A stretch of DNA of 64,000 nucleotides from Argyresthia goedartella. Taxonomy: Eukaryota > Arthropoda > Insecta > Lepidoptera > Argyresthiidae. Location of the stretch: NCBI GenBank assembly GCA_949825045.1, contig OX463809.1, positions 9,017,501-9,081,500 on the forward strand. Direction: 5' to 3'. Position 1 is the first letter of the stretch. Each line of letters starts with the position of its first letter. Shown in pieces: positions 1-9,530 of the stretch. The translations under genes and the position numbers were made by a program. Under the pieces are notes generated by a model that was not told the DNA's origin, made no database searches, and worked only from the letters and a program-made list of their open reading frames with translations.

Positions 1-79
1 CCAGGTGCTATTCAGACAGGTGCTATTCGTGGACTACCTCAGCTCGTTCGCTAACCGCCCATTTCATTACTGGGTACAC

Positions 80-126
80 GTATGTGTGCCTCTGCCAACC
101 AACAAGGGAAAAGGCGTGACAATACT
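80..126 (+). repeat. SINE-A tail fragment
   Basis: This short stretch reads GTGTGCCTCTGCCAACC and then a GGGAAAAGGCGTGAC block. It matches the 3' part of the complete SINE-A copy at 20136-20405, where the same region reads TGTGCCTCTGCCACCCC followed by GGGAAAGGGCTTGACG. The tRNA-like head is not present. Confidence 0.55.
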
Positions 127-458
127 TATACTCTATTGACAATACATAGAAAACTGAGTTTAAATATTGAATTTCAAGTAAAATAACCGTTTATGGATTG
201 TCGATGTGAAATCAACGAAGTTCGGATTCATGCGGTTGTCTTTTAAGGGTACCTTAGAAAGAACGGAACCCTTATAGGATGACTCGTGTCTGTCCGAGGT
301 GTGTAAAAGTAATAAACGACCGAATTCTGAACCGATAAAGTTGAAATTTGGTCCACAAATATATTTCTGTGACCTACACACGAACGTGTTACGTAAACAA
401 AATATTTTGAATTTTGGTGGGCACTTTTGGCGGCCACTCAGTAAATAAATAAAAAAAA
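127..458. other. no gene seen; repeat scrap inside
   Basis: AT-rich sequence without a convincing coding region. Around 261-300 it reads GAACGGAACCCTTATAGGAT and then a GTCTGTCCG stretch, which resembles a second interspersed repeat also seen near 49660-49730 (GGGTTCCGTACC, then a TTATGGGATCACTC block). The open frames here look like chance. Confidence 0.4.
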
Positions 459-1190
459 AACTGTACCGTATCAAATAAATTGTCTTGTAGTGAGGATTTC
501 AATGTATTTTTCTCATTATTGTGAAATACTTAGTTACTGTTAATAAAATAATTAAGACAAAGACAAAATAAGACCATTAATCCGTATATCCGAAACTAAA
601 ATAAAATAAATAAATCATAATGTAGGTATTTGATTGATTATTACAGGAAAAACAAGCAGAAACATATGGTTAAATAGAAGGAGCACCATTGGGGGATAAA
701 TCAGAAAAATATAAAAAAATATTTTTTAACTGTATCGTGTGACATATTAAAAAAGGGACTTGTTGTTGGATTTTTTGTTCGTGATTCTGAAAATAATTTT
801 GTTGAGAAAAAACGAAAAGGGACAGGGAAAAATCTTATTTTTTTTTAAATAATACGAATTTCAAGTTTTTACTTAAATATTACCGTAAAATAATGAGAAA
901 TGTATGTTTATCAGGGGTTTATAAAAATCAGAAAAAAAAAGAAGTTTTTCAAACTGTATCGTGTGATATGTCAATAGTAAGCGCTTGTTGCGAGCATTAC
1001 ATATATATATTTTTCATAATTTTGAAATACTTAGTTAAAAAAAGATAAGGCAAAAAAGACCATTCCCGCCGCCTAATCTCCGAAAATAGATCTTGAAATT
1101 TAGAAAAAAATAATGTTTCATAGGTATTTACCTAAATATAATATCATATCGGAAATATCATAATAAATGTAAGGCTTAAGAAGGGGGCAC
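459..1190 (+). repeat. degenerate tandem repeat, three units
   Basis: Three diverged units start with an AACTGTAYCGTRTSA-like block at about 459, 728 and 951. Units one and three also share GTGAAATACTTAGTTA/TTGAAATACTTAGTTA, a run of AAGACAAA/AAGGCAAA, an AAGACCATT block, and a CCGAAA block followed by TAGGTATTT. Spacing is irregular (about 269 and 223 bases), so units have gained and lost sequence. No coding potential is visible. Confidence 0.55.
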
Positions 1191-1322
1191 AATTTCTTTC
1201 AATACCACATACAAACTTTAAGTGCACCTGCTTACATACATTTAGTATGAAAGTAGCCGCACCAATAACCTTAACCTTGTAACATTTTGCATTATGTGGT
1301 GGTACGGGTCCAAATCGCACTT
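1186..1322 (+). repeat. fragment of common GGGTTCCGTACC repeat (3' half)
   Basis: Contains GGGGGCACAATTTCTTTCAA, ACCACATACAAACTTTAAGT, a GCACCTG...AGTATGAAAGTAGCCGCACCAATAACC stretch and a GGTGGTACGGGTCC end. The same order of blocks occurs in the near-complete copies at 18114-18510 (+) and 59989-60377 (-). Confidence 0.7.
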
Positions 1323-1404
1323 TACCGTTTATTTTTATTTTGCTTTTATAATGAGGGTGATAAAGATAAAGAGGAAAGTTTTACACCTACAAAATTCGCC
1401 GAAG

Positions 1405-1455
1405 CACAGTCAAATTACTGTTTTTATTCCAATTAAAAGCAGTAATTTGACTGTG
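1405..1455. repeat. perfect 16-bp hairpin
   Basis: CACAGTCAAATTACTG at 1405-1420 is exactly inverted at 1440-1455 around a 19-nt loop. Just downstream, GAAAATCGCTAACA occurs twice (about 1464 and 1529). It may be a MITE relic. Confidence 0.6.
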
Positions 1456-1799
1456 GTAACTATGAAAATCGCTAACATGCGGCCATCCTGCCTTATGTCT
1501 GTCGTCAGTTATTGTATGTAGTAAAATTGAAAATCGCTAACACATGTATGCGTTGCCAGGTGGCAAAGTAAATACAAAAAGTTATACATAAGTACCCCGA
1601 AGGTTAAAAAGCGATTCAAAATTCAAGATTCTCGGCTCACCGAGAACTTTCCATACTATATATTATTTTATTTTTCTTTAATTAGGACATAAACAGCAAG
1701 TTACAGAGTGGTAATTTACGTTAAAATTAAACAAATAAGTATTGCCAATAACAGATATCCCCCAATTATACAGTGTGAAATTGAAGTTGCGGCGGAAAT

Positions 1800-2000
1800 A
1801 TATATGTACATAACAAAGAGCCTTTTTCCTTACGGGGTGGCAGACGCACGATTGTGCCAACTTTTAGCTTAAGTTATTCAATACTCCATTATGCGTAACA
1901 GAGGGCAGGCCCATCGCCGCAGCTTTGGAATTGAAGCATCGTGTTTTCCATCACCGTTAGAACGCTGTATACTTAAGATAAATTACGTTTTCTTCCAAAT
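1800..2000 (-). repeat. SINE-A copy, body and tail
   Basis: Read on the minus strand this matches the body of SINE-A at 20136-20405: a TTCTAACGGTGATGGAAAAC block, GCTGCGGCGATGGGCC, a GGAGTATTGAATAA block and a CTGCCACCCCGTAAGGAAAA tail. The tRNA-like head is missing. Confidence 0.7.
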
Positions 2001-2379
2001 GCGCTGCAATTCTATCATAATTGCATTACATATCCAGCGCAAAGCGGCAATGTAGGGTAGCCTTTACTGCAGAGTTTTAGTTTTTTTTAAATCACGCAAA
2101 CAAAGAGGTGGTACATGTCAAGTTACTAAAAGTAATATCCTAGGTTTACAATGCGTTCGGTTGGCCAACCTGACGGTCATATGGAACAGTTTGCGTGTGA
2201 AGTGAAGTGATGTGTGTGAATATACTGGCCATAAAAATGAATTTGAAAAAATAATAAAAGCGGAAAAGTAAACAGACTTAAGTTTTACTCAAAAATTTGA
2301 AATTGAAAGCTACTTTCTTGCACTACTTTTATTTTTCACCTACTTTCCTTGCAGTAGTTAAAAGAAAAGCAGATTATGA

Positions 2380-3270
2380 ACCTCAATTTATAGCAGTTTA
2401 TGTGACTGATACAAAATGTTAAAACTCTAGAGTGGGTTTATGAAACGAGGCGAGTTTCATAATTATATCACTCGAGAGCTTTAATGCCTAAGCATGTTCA
2501 GTTACATACACTAATTTATCTACACACATATTATATATAAGCTCTCTTTTTAATGGTTTCAGGAACCGCATGTTCGACCGGCAGTGTGGCATTGATCATT
2601 GCTCTGCATTTGTTTAGCTTGTTTAGTAGCACCAACTTCACAGATAAACTAGGGGCAGCACGCAGGCGGGCGTCGGCGTTCGAATATGTTGAAATATTGA
2701 TACATTATGGTCACTATGTCATATTCAGATAAGAAATGAGTTTTTACCAAGCAGTATTTCATTATGCTGGTCGTAACGTGCGGTTTTTGGACGCAGTAAA
2801 GAGGGTTTATGATACGTGTGTAGATAATAGTAGTTTATGTGACTGCTAAATAATGCCTAATTATGTACAGTTACATACACTAGTTTATCTACACACATAT
2901 CATAAGCTCTCTTTGATGTGTTTAGGAACCACATGTTTGACCGGCATTGTGGCATTGACCATTGCTCTGCAGTTGTTTAGCTTGTTCTGCAGTACCAACT
3001 TAACAAACAAACTAGGGGCGGCACGCAGGCGGGCGTCGGCGTTCGAAATTTGAATGTCATAATTTGACAAATTTTGGTACATTATGGTCTTAATGATCAA
3101 TATTCACATAAGAAATGAGTTTTTACCACGAAGTTTATCATTATGCTGGTCATAACGTTTTTGGACGCAGATTAAAGAGGGTTTATAATACGTGTGTAGG
3201 TAATAGTAGTTTATATGACTGATACATAATGGAGGGCATTAAAACTCGAGGGTGGGTTTATGAAACGAGC
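2380..3270 (+). repeat. 369-bp tandem duplication of a dispersed repeat
   Basis: Two full units, offset by 369 bases (TTACATACAC at 2502 and 2871), share CTACACACATAT, ATAAGCTCTCTTT, a GGAACCRCATGTTYGACCGG stretch, GGGGCRGCACGCAGGCGGGC and AAGAAATGAGTTTTTACCA. Partial units flank them, each with the GGGTTTATGAAACGAG block (about 2434 and 3251). Inside each unit a TTTCAG- or TTTAG-like site precedes a reading frame of about 40 codons, so it can look like a duplicated exon. Differences between the units are mostly at codon positions that change the amino acid, which argues against a conserved exon. Confidence 0.75.
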
Positions 3271-3344
3271 CAAAGGAGTGTAGATAAAGTAATTTATATT
3301 GCACTCGAATATACATTATAATTCTAAATTATTTTCTGCTGGGT

Positions 3345-3445
3345 GCAATAATCTACTGATCTCATTGATACATGGTCAGCACCGGATTCGAAACCGCATC
3401 TCCTGCGTGAGAAGAGAGCATGCACCACTAGACCACGGAGCTCTT
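3345..3445 (-). repeat. SINE-A head (tRNA-like)
   Basis: On the minus strand it starts GAGCTCCGTGGTCTAGTGGT (polymerase III A-box-like) and continues to GGTTTCGAATCCGG (B-box-like), then ACCATGTATCAATGAGAT. It is the 5' part of the SINE at 20136-20405. It could be mistaken for a tRNA gene, but the body sequence that follows is SINE-like and the same head recurs in other copies. Confidence 0.75.
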
Positions 3446-4117
3446 CATATGAAATATGTAGGGAATATCAGGGTCTAGATTAGTGCAAACTCAATTCTCT
3501 TTCAATCTTTACATACGATTAGTAGATTAGCATATCCTCTAAACTGTTTTGTGGTCTAATAAGGCCACAATGGTTTTACACTTTATTATCAAAACAGAGT
3601 GGATATGTATTATCCTAGACTCTTATTGCAACTTCAAGGAATCTCCTTTCTGAATAAGTAGATCAGGTCAGTGTCGAGACCAAGTCTTGGCAAGTCAAGT
3701 AATTTCAAGCGCATGAATATTTTATCATGATTATATTGCGGGCACTTATTCTTGTCAGGTAGCTTTGTGTCAGGTCGAAGCCGTAGAAAAATGCTAATCC
3801 GGTTCTCTGTGGCATTGCATAGCATGATATGAAATGTAATTATATCGCTTGGCATGAATCGTTTCACCGTAACATTGAAAACCCATAACGCATCATACGC
3901 ATAATTTTAAAATCATAAATATAAGAAGCATATGCATACTAAAGGCTGCCATTATGCAGCATAAACATCAAAATATATAACAATAATTTCAAATCGTATA
4001 GAAAGACAAAAAGGAATCTCCTAAAAAAATATTACTCTACAAAATGTTGACTATACTCCACACTAACCTTCTGTAGCCAACGGACCACTATGGGGCAGGA
4101 CTTTAAAAAAATCGTTA

Positions 4118-4215
4118 TCGTTAGCGTGGCCTTGCACCATGGGATCTTGCTCCGCTCCGCTTCACTCGGTTCCAGGTTGCACACGAGGTTGTGACCTTAC
4201 ACAACCTAACTTTAA
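4118..4215 (+). repeat. CTCCGCTTCGCTCGG dispersed repeat, copy 1
   Basis: The order of blocks is GTGGCCTTGCACCATGGGAT, a CTCCGCTCCGCTTC-like run, TTCCAGGTTG, GTTGTGACCTTACACAACCT and AACTTT. Copies with the same order lie at 4612-4712, 4768-4865 and, in part, at 46965-47040. It is non-coding; no TIRs were found. Confidence 0.6.
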
Positions 4216-4521
4216 TATTGTATAACATATTGTGTGAATGTGGCAGGTTCTGCGAGATGACAGTATGATAAAGTTGTTCATGGACTATTAATTTCATTAT
4301 TAATGACATGATAAAACTTAATTGTAATTGTAATTTGTAAATGTTAATTGTACTTTTGTTGTTATTTATAATGTGTCTAATTTTATTATAAGTATTACAA
4401 TTTTAAGTTTTTGACTGTTTATAATGGATAATAATGTATAATTATAAATTTATATTGTAATCTGTAAAGCTCCTTAGTGTCACTGTAATGCTGTACAAAT
4501 TAATTTGAAATAATAATAATA

Positions 4522-4524
<3 letters not shown>

Positions 4525-4556
<32 letters not shown>
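4525..4556. repeat. (TA)n microsatellite
   Basis: About sixteen TA dinucleotides in a row, preceded by an (AAT)n run at about 4509-4523. Confidence 0.95.
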
Positions 4557-4557
<1 letters not shown>

Positions 4558-4611
4558 CTAAAAGTGACCACATCAACCAAGGTATTTGAAATTCCTATAG
4601 CTTGATCAATT

Positions 4612-4865
4612 TTATTGGATTGGCCTTGCACCATGGAATCGCCTCGCTCCGCTCCGCTTCGCTCGGGTCCAGAAAGTTGTGACCTAACACAACCTAACTT
4701 TATCATTCGGAAAGTGTCCTATAGCAACCAAAGAAATTTAAATGCCTATATAGCACGGTCAATTTTGTTAGTGTGGCCTTGCGCCATGGGATCTCCGCTC
4801 CGCTTCGCTTCGATCGGCTCCAGGATGTACATAAAGTTGTGTCCTAACACAACCTTACTGTTGTC
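4612..4865 (+). repeat. CTCCGCTTCGCTCGG dispersed repeat, copies 2 and 3
   Basis: Two further copies of the repeat at 4118-4215 lie at about 4612-4712 and 4768-4865. Each has GGCCTTGCRCCATGG, a CTCCGCTCCGCTTCGCT-like run and an AAGTTGTGWCCTAACACAAC block. The three copies in 750 bases form a loose cluster separated by AT-rich spacers. A reading frame across this region is repeat-derived. Confidence 0.6.
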
Positions 4866-5017
4866 TCTGGATATAAATTGATCTATAGCAACCAAGGTAA
4901 TTGAAATAATTGATTATTATAATTATCTTATTTAATTATTATATTAAGAAAACGGTTAATTTTGGTCACAGCAAAAAAGTGTGATAATAAATAATAATAA
5001 CATACATAATAAATGTA

Positions 5018-5165
5018 GCCCACCGAGGGGCACAGGCTTTTACCCGGATACGAGTAAGATTAAGCCATATTCCACCACGCTGGCTCAGTGCGGGTTTGTG
5101 GAGGGGTTTTACGGCTACTACCACGTAGCGATAGATAGTAGCCGGGGGGGGGGGGGGGCTACAGC
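5018..5165 (+). repeat. dispersed repeat with ACGAGTAAG/TAGTAGCCGGG ends
   Basis: Contains CCCGGATACGAGTAAGATTA, GCCATATTCCACCACGCTGG and a TAGCGATAGATAGTAGCCGG end followed by a run of 15 G (5144-5158). The same two ends occur at about 42278-42330 and 42618-42650, about 300 bases apart, so this copy has lost its middle. The G run is a replication or assembly hazard. Confidence 0.6.
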
Positions 5166-5195
5166 TTCAAGTGGCATCCGAAACACTGACCGTGC

Positions 5196-5299
5196 TACCA
5201 CAAAAAATATTAAACAGCGTTTAACCTCAAAACAAACGTCAAATCCCATACGTTTTTGTTTTTAAACAAGTGTTGAACAGTTGTTTATTTTTTGTGGTA
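5196..5299. mobile_element. short MITE, about 104 bp
   Basis: Ends are inverted: TACCACAAAAAATATTAAAC at 5196 and, on the other strand, TACCACAAAAAATAAACAAC reading in from 5299, followed by related CAGCGTTTAAC/TGTTCAAC. There is no coding capacity. The TA at each edge could be the target duplication of a Tc1/mariner-type MITE, which is inference. Confidence 0.65.
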
Positions 5300-5317
5300 A
5301 GGCCCTGAAAGTCGGAT

Positions 5318-5430
5318 ATGATGTGTACTTAAGATAAATTAATTATCTCATTGGCACATGGTCAGGCAGGAAACGAACCTACATCTCCTGTGTAAGAAGC
5401 AAGCGTGAAAACCATTAGGCCACGGAGCTC
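5318..5430 (-). repeat. SINE-A head
   Basis: Minus-strand copy of the SINE-A 5' part: GAGCTCCGTGGCCTAATGGT, a GAGATGTAGGTTCG B-box-like region, ACCATGTGCCAATGAGAT and AATTTATCTTAAG. The B box is more diverged than at 20136. Confidence 0.65.
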
Positions 5431-5761
5431 GTTGTGATGATAAAATAAAATAATTTTCACGTTATATTATAATGTAATAAAAAATAAAAAAAGCTAAGTT
5501 CGCCCGTTAGTCGCCCCTTTGCTCCAATCAGAATTCAGAATTTTCCGTTATAATATTTCAAATCATTATAAGCTAAAAAAAATATGTTAAATTTTCATTA
5601 GGAGACTCAAAAGAACTGTACTGAAAATATACTAAAAACTTGTTATGCCGATCAAAACAGTTGTTATAGATATATATAAGCCACCAGATTATCAAAACAG
5701 TTAGTTAGTTTATAAACTAATGCGTTCGTTTGCAAACTATCTCTCTCCAAAAATCTGGTTC

Positions 5762-5816
5762 TTACGACACATGGTATCCTAGTGTGGTGCCAGAAGCAAT
5801 GTATGTGGCTGTATGT
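5762..5816 (+). repeat. SINE-B tail fragment
   Basis: ACGACACATGGTATCCTAGT, GTGCCAGAAGCAATGTATGT and GGCTGTATG match the 3' part of SINE-B at 9337-9530 (minus strand, where it reads GGTATCCTAGTGTGGGGCC and GAAGCAATGTATGTGCC). Confidence 0.7.
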
Positions 5817-6398
5817 AAAAAAATAAAAATTGCCGAAGCATTGTGTTATAAGAAATTACTAATATGCCATTTAGGTTTTGGAGATCGGATATTCGGATGC
5901 ATTTACCTAAAGTTAATTTATGGCTATAAAATTATGGAACTCGCTTCTAAAAAAAAACTAAAAAGTAAATCTCGGGATGCCAGAAAATCATAAAACATAA
6001 CTAATCGAATGGATAGATGCAAGAAACAAAATCACTAATCACAATAATTGTTAATAATTTGTTTCAATAGGTACGTTTTACGTTACGTAGGTATGAATTA
6101 TTCTAAATGTAGTCGCTTCTACGGGGGCTGCCTTTATTTTTATCACGCTTTTATTAGCTTCACCTGTATGTTTGTTTGTATGAAACCGACTCCTTTGGAC
6201 TCGATTTTGACCCACTTTAAACGGACAGATTCAATTCAAACTTTGTACACTTATCAAGAATCAGCGACAATGTAATATTTTCATAAGTTTATCTAATTAT
6301 CCTGATTATGATCACCAGGATTAATTAATTTCTCATACAACCTCTGTGTGAGAGCAAGTGAATCGAACTAAACTCGAACTAAAAAATGAAAAATTAAT

Positions 6399-6658
6399 AT
6401 AGTTATAAAAACTAAAAAACACGCTTTTAAAGCACTTCGAACTAAAAAGTAAAAATTATTTTAATATAACCTTAAAAACCTTGTGAAAAAAAAGCGTCGG
6501 GCGCTTTGTTCCATATCTTTCGTACATCGAGCGCCCGACGCCCGACAATAATAATAGTATTTTTTATTCATTATTGTTTTAAGGTTATATTAAAAATTAT
6601 TTTTAACTTTTTAGTTCGTAGTGCTTTAAAAGCGTGTTTTTTAGTATTTTTAAACTAT
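6399..6658. mobile_element. 260-bp fold-back MITE with nested hairpin
   Basis: Arms of about 75 bp are inverted: the left starts ATAGTTATAAAAACTAAAAA and runs through ACACGCTTTTAAAGCAC to TTAATATAACCTT; the right (6580-6658) is its complement with few differences. In the centre a second, GC-rich hairpin has arms GCGTCGGGCGCT (6494-6505) and AGCGCCCGACGC (6530-6541). No protein is encoded. Confidence 0.75.
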
Positions 6659-6844
6659 ATTTTTTTAAATTGAGTATACATGAAGAAAATAATACAAGGA
6701 ACATACTCTTATTTAACTTACGGATATGGCATATTTATTACAGTTTAATCAAAACTGTTATTAAACTATCTCTGTCTATGCCCATCGTATCACATATTTA
6801 TCAAATGCACAATCATGGCTTAACTATTTTGTGTAAACTTAAAA

Positions 6845-6903
6845 AAAGCCCTCAAGTGCGTTCGGACTCGCACACGAAGGGTTACATACCATCGTACAAG
6901 ACA
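6845..6903 (-). repeat. fragment of common GGGTTCCGTACC repeat (end)
   Basis: CAAGTGCGTTCGGACTCGCA, CACGAAGGGTTACATACCAT is the usual end of this family (compare 59989-60020), here without the rest. Confidence 0.7.
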
Positions 6904-6949
6904 ACTTAACCACTAAAAATAATAAAACAAAAAGGGAATAATAGATATA

Positions 6950-7262
6950 GTCAAGTCAAGTCAAGTCAAAGATTTTTATTCATAATAGCACAAAAATTAA
7001 GACTTAATGAACGTCATAACATAATCAAGCATAATATAACACGAAGTAGAGGTGCCTAATTATTACATAGAACATAATATATAGGGTGCAATGAACTGGT
7101 TTAATGCCAGATGTCGGTGTCTTGTAAAAAGTCATTAATCTTGTAGCAGGCCTTAGTGCACAAAGTGTGCTTTATACATTTTTTGAATCGAGCGTCAGTT
7201 AAGTTTTGAATTTCTTGCTGAATTTTATTGTAGAAGCGTATACAGTATCCCATAAAATAACT
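6950..7262 (-). pseudogene. LINE ORF2 C-terminus and 3' end, relic
   Basis: On the minus strand, from about 7250 to a stop at 7101-7103, the frame reads GYCIRFYNKIQQEIQNL... and ends ...INDFLQDTDIWH. The YCIRFYNK motif and the FKK..K..L..K..Y...D pattern match the C-terminus of the other CR1/Jockey-like LINEs here (compare 53586-53720 and 14767-14900). The 3' end is a GACTT repeat run (6950-6970 on the plus strand as AGTCA repeats). Everything upstream of the C-terminus is lost. Confidence 0.7.
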
Positions 7263-7289
7263 GTTAACATAAGTTATTTATAATATTAT

Positions 7290-7352
7290 GTCCGAACGTG
7301 GATTCAAACCCTAAGATTGCGACACCGATATAAACCAATTGCGCCAATCACA
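7290..7352 (-). repeat. tRNA-like relic, probably a SINE head
   Basis: On the minus strand: TGATTGGCGCAATTGGTT (A-box-like) and, about 35 bases later, AGGGTTTGAATCCACG (B-box-like). A cloverleaf is not convincing and no tRNA identity can be given; a decayed SINE head is more likely than a functional tRNA. Confidence 0.45.
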
Positions 7353-7470
7353 CGATTGTGATAACACGCTAAGTCTATGATCTTATTTGGATCATGTTAT
7401 GGTTTGTTATAGTGTGGGTGGTGTTAAAACACGTCTCTTAAATGGGGACTCCCTTCAATTATTTATTTGA

Positions 7471-7712
7471 CGACCCGAATGGCCGAGTCGGCCGTGACCC
7501 TGCCTACGAAGCCAAGGGTTCGAGTCTCGGTGGGGGCAAATATTTGTTTGATGAGAACGGATGTTTGTACCCTAGTCATGGTTGTTTATCTAAGTATAAT
7601 ATGTATCTATATAAGTATGTGTATCGTTATCTAGTACCCAAGATACAGGGAATCCTAGTTTGGGGCTAGATCAATGTGTGTAAGTAGTGTCCAATGTATA
7701 TTATTAATTTAC
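7471..7712 (+). mobile_element. SINE-C, near complete
   Basis: The head has a clear A box (TGGCCGAGTCGG) and B box (GGTTCGAGTC), as in a tRNA-derived polymerase III promoter. The body has GGGGGCAAATATTTGTTTGA, CATGGTTGTTTATCTAAGTA, a CTAGTACCCAAGATACAGGG block and GGGGCTAGATCAATGTGTG. A second copy in the opposite orientation is at 57511-57766. Non-autonomous; a LINE would have to supply the reverse transcriptase. Confidence 0.8.
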
Positions 7713-7735
7713 AAAATTTATTGTAGTTAAATATT

Positions 7736-7912
7736 TGTTGCTATAGCAGCAACAGCAAAATATTTTAAAACTTTCAACTCACTACCTATTACGGTTCATG
7801 AAATAGATGGACGGACGGACGGACTGACGGACAGATGGACGGACGGACGGACAGCGGAAGCTTAGTAATAGGGTCCCATTTGGCACCCTTCGGGTACGAA
7901 ACCCTACGCAAA
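7736..7912 (-). repeat. common GGGTTCCGTACC repeat, partial
   Basis: Minus-strand copy: starts GGGTTTCGTACCCGAAGGGT, then GGGACCCTATTACTAAG, an expanded GTCC/GTCCGTC run (plus-strand GACG repeats about 7808-7855) and a GAACCGTAATAG block. It ends in GTTGCTGCTATAGCAACAA. The 3' half is missing. Confidence 0.75.
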
Positions 7913-8985
7913 CTATACTATTATTAAATTTATAGCTTGCTCCTGGAATACTGCAACTCAAACTGACGAAATCACTGATCTAATAACATCGTTGACTGAA
8001 TAACAATTACGAGAAGAAGACATGTCGCTGCCACACGAGGCGGAAATCGGTTTCCTTTCAATATTCATTTTGATAAATTGTATTTGCTTATTTGGACTGA
8101 TGAATACGAAAGTGAATGCTGGAGGTGCTTCGCTTCCCGGTACCTCAAAAGCCTATCCCGACCCATGTCAACATGGCATCACACAATAAAGCATTGTCGT
8201 CTGTGATATGAAACATTTTCATTTTATCATCCACCTACATGAGTTCCCGTCCTTCGTTCGAGTCTCAATGAAGCAGGTGTTTATCTTTTTCCTCTCACAA
8301 AATGCAAATTCTACAAAAATACTTTTATTATTTGAGAGAATGTATATGTTATTACGTACCTACTTATGTTGAAGGAATGGAATAAAGCTCCTTATATAAG
8401 GTGCAAGCCTTTTCAAGTGTTGGCAGAAACAAAGACTTTATAATTTCATGTTATAGCATTATAACTACCTAAATTATCATTTTATATCCCATATTAAACG
8501 ATACGTAAGTAATCATATTTTAATATTGTCCTTTATACTGATTGACCCTGGTAGATATTTACAATATAAAGTTCATAAACCAAGGAACGATATTTAAGTA
8601 ACATAATAAAACTTCTAACTAAGTAAAGCGACCAACGAAGAGCAAACGAAAAGAATTGGATCAAATTCGCAATATTTCAACAGCAAGTCAGACACTTTAA
8701 TGAATCGCTTTTATTCGTGAACAAAATGATTTGTGCTATCAAGATTCGTTCGCGTGTTTCGCGCGTTCACGCCTTTTCAGCGGTATAGCAGGAAGATAAG
8801 ATGGAAATCTTAATATGCAACAACCCCCCTTTTGGCTTTGTAACCTCCCGGTGCCCCCCCGGATCAATCTGCGCAACCAGACATTCAAGACATTCAGAAC
8901 CCGGCTTATTTATTCATCAATCCATCTTCACGCTATAAACTTGTGTAAATTGTTCCACGCTTATTACTCTTATTACATTTTCACG
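7913..8985. other. no gene seen
   Basis: AT-rich single-copy-looking sequence with no supported coding region, no clear inverted repeat and no recognisable TE. Confidence 0.4.
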
Positions 8986-9034
8986 GGCCCGGCCCCAGTG
9001 CCACGGCGCCGCGCCATGGTGATGGGGCCGGGCC
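8986..9034. repeat. GC-rich hairpin
   Basis: GGCCCGGCCCCA (8986-8997) is exactly inverted as TGGGGCCGGGCC (9023-9034) around a 25-nt loop. It is strikingly GC-rich in an AT-rich neighbourhood. Confidence 0.65.
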
Positions 9035-9336
9035 GATGCTGTACAGCATTGTACAATCGGGTTCTCTTTCAGTTACACAATTACACCTGTTGTGTAAACC
9101 GTTGTTATTTCGTGCGACGAAGAGACTACGATCGCTGTGTCATGGTGTAACTGGACCTGACAACGACTGTTCGTTTTTAGCAGGACATTCAGTCGGTTGA
9201 GTATGTTGATCGTTTCTCATCCTACATGACAGCAGATTGCAGATCTAGGTACGGGGTATGATGGAATAAAATATTTGTAAATCTCTAATAAAACTAACTT
9301 AATTTAGACTTTAGAGCATCTAAACATTTCATAAGC

Positions 9337-9530
9337 CAAACATAAACATAAACATATACATACAGGCACATACATTGCTTCTGGCCCCACACTAGGATAC
9401 CCTGTGTCGCGGGTATATTCACACATGTAAACATCCAAGATCTGGTTTTTTTTTACCCCCAGCCGGGCATCGAACCCGGACCTCTGGCATGGTAGGCAGA
9501 GCCACAACCGCTGCGCCACAGAGGTCGTCA
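9337..9530 (-). mobile_element. SINE-B, complete
   Basis: On the minus strand it starts TGACGACCTCTGTGGCGCAG (A box within TGGCGCAGCGG), then CCGGGTTCGATGCCCGGCTG (B box), GGATGTTTACATGTG, CACAGGGTATCCTAGTGTGG and GAAGCAATGTATGTGCCTG, and ends in an ATGTTT repeat tail. A chance frame across it is not a gene. Second copy at 15919-16145; tail fragment at 5762-5816. Confidence 0.85.

Noticed and set aside
2853..3053. 66-codon plus-strand frame resembling a membrane-protein exon
   Set aside because: It lies in a 369-bp tandem repeat; the matching frame in the neighbouring unit differs mostly at amino-acid-changing positions and ends differently, so no purifying selection is evident.
3370..3445. 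tRNA gene on the minus strand
   Set aside because: A- and B-box-like motifs belong to the head of SINE-A; the same head and body recur at 20136, 5318 and 41460.
7474..7520. tRNA gene with TGGCCGAGTCGG and GGTTCGAGTC
   Set aside because: It is followed by a SINE-specific body and has a second inverted copy at 57511-57766.
8815..9150. 111-codon frame over a GC-rich hairpin
   Set aside because: The hairpin explains part of the frame; amino-acid pattern has no domain and no splice support.
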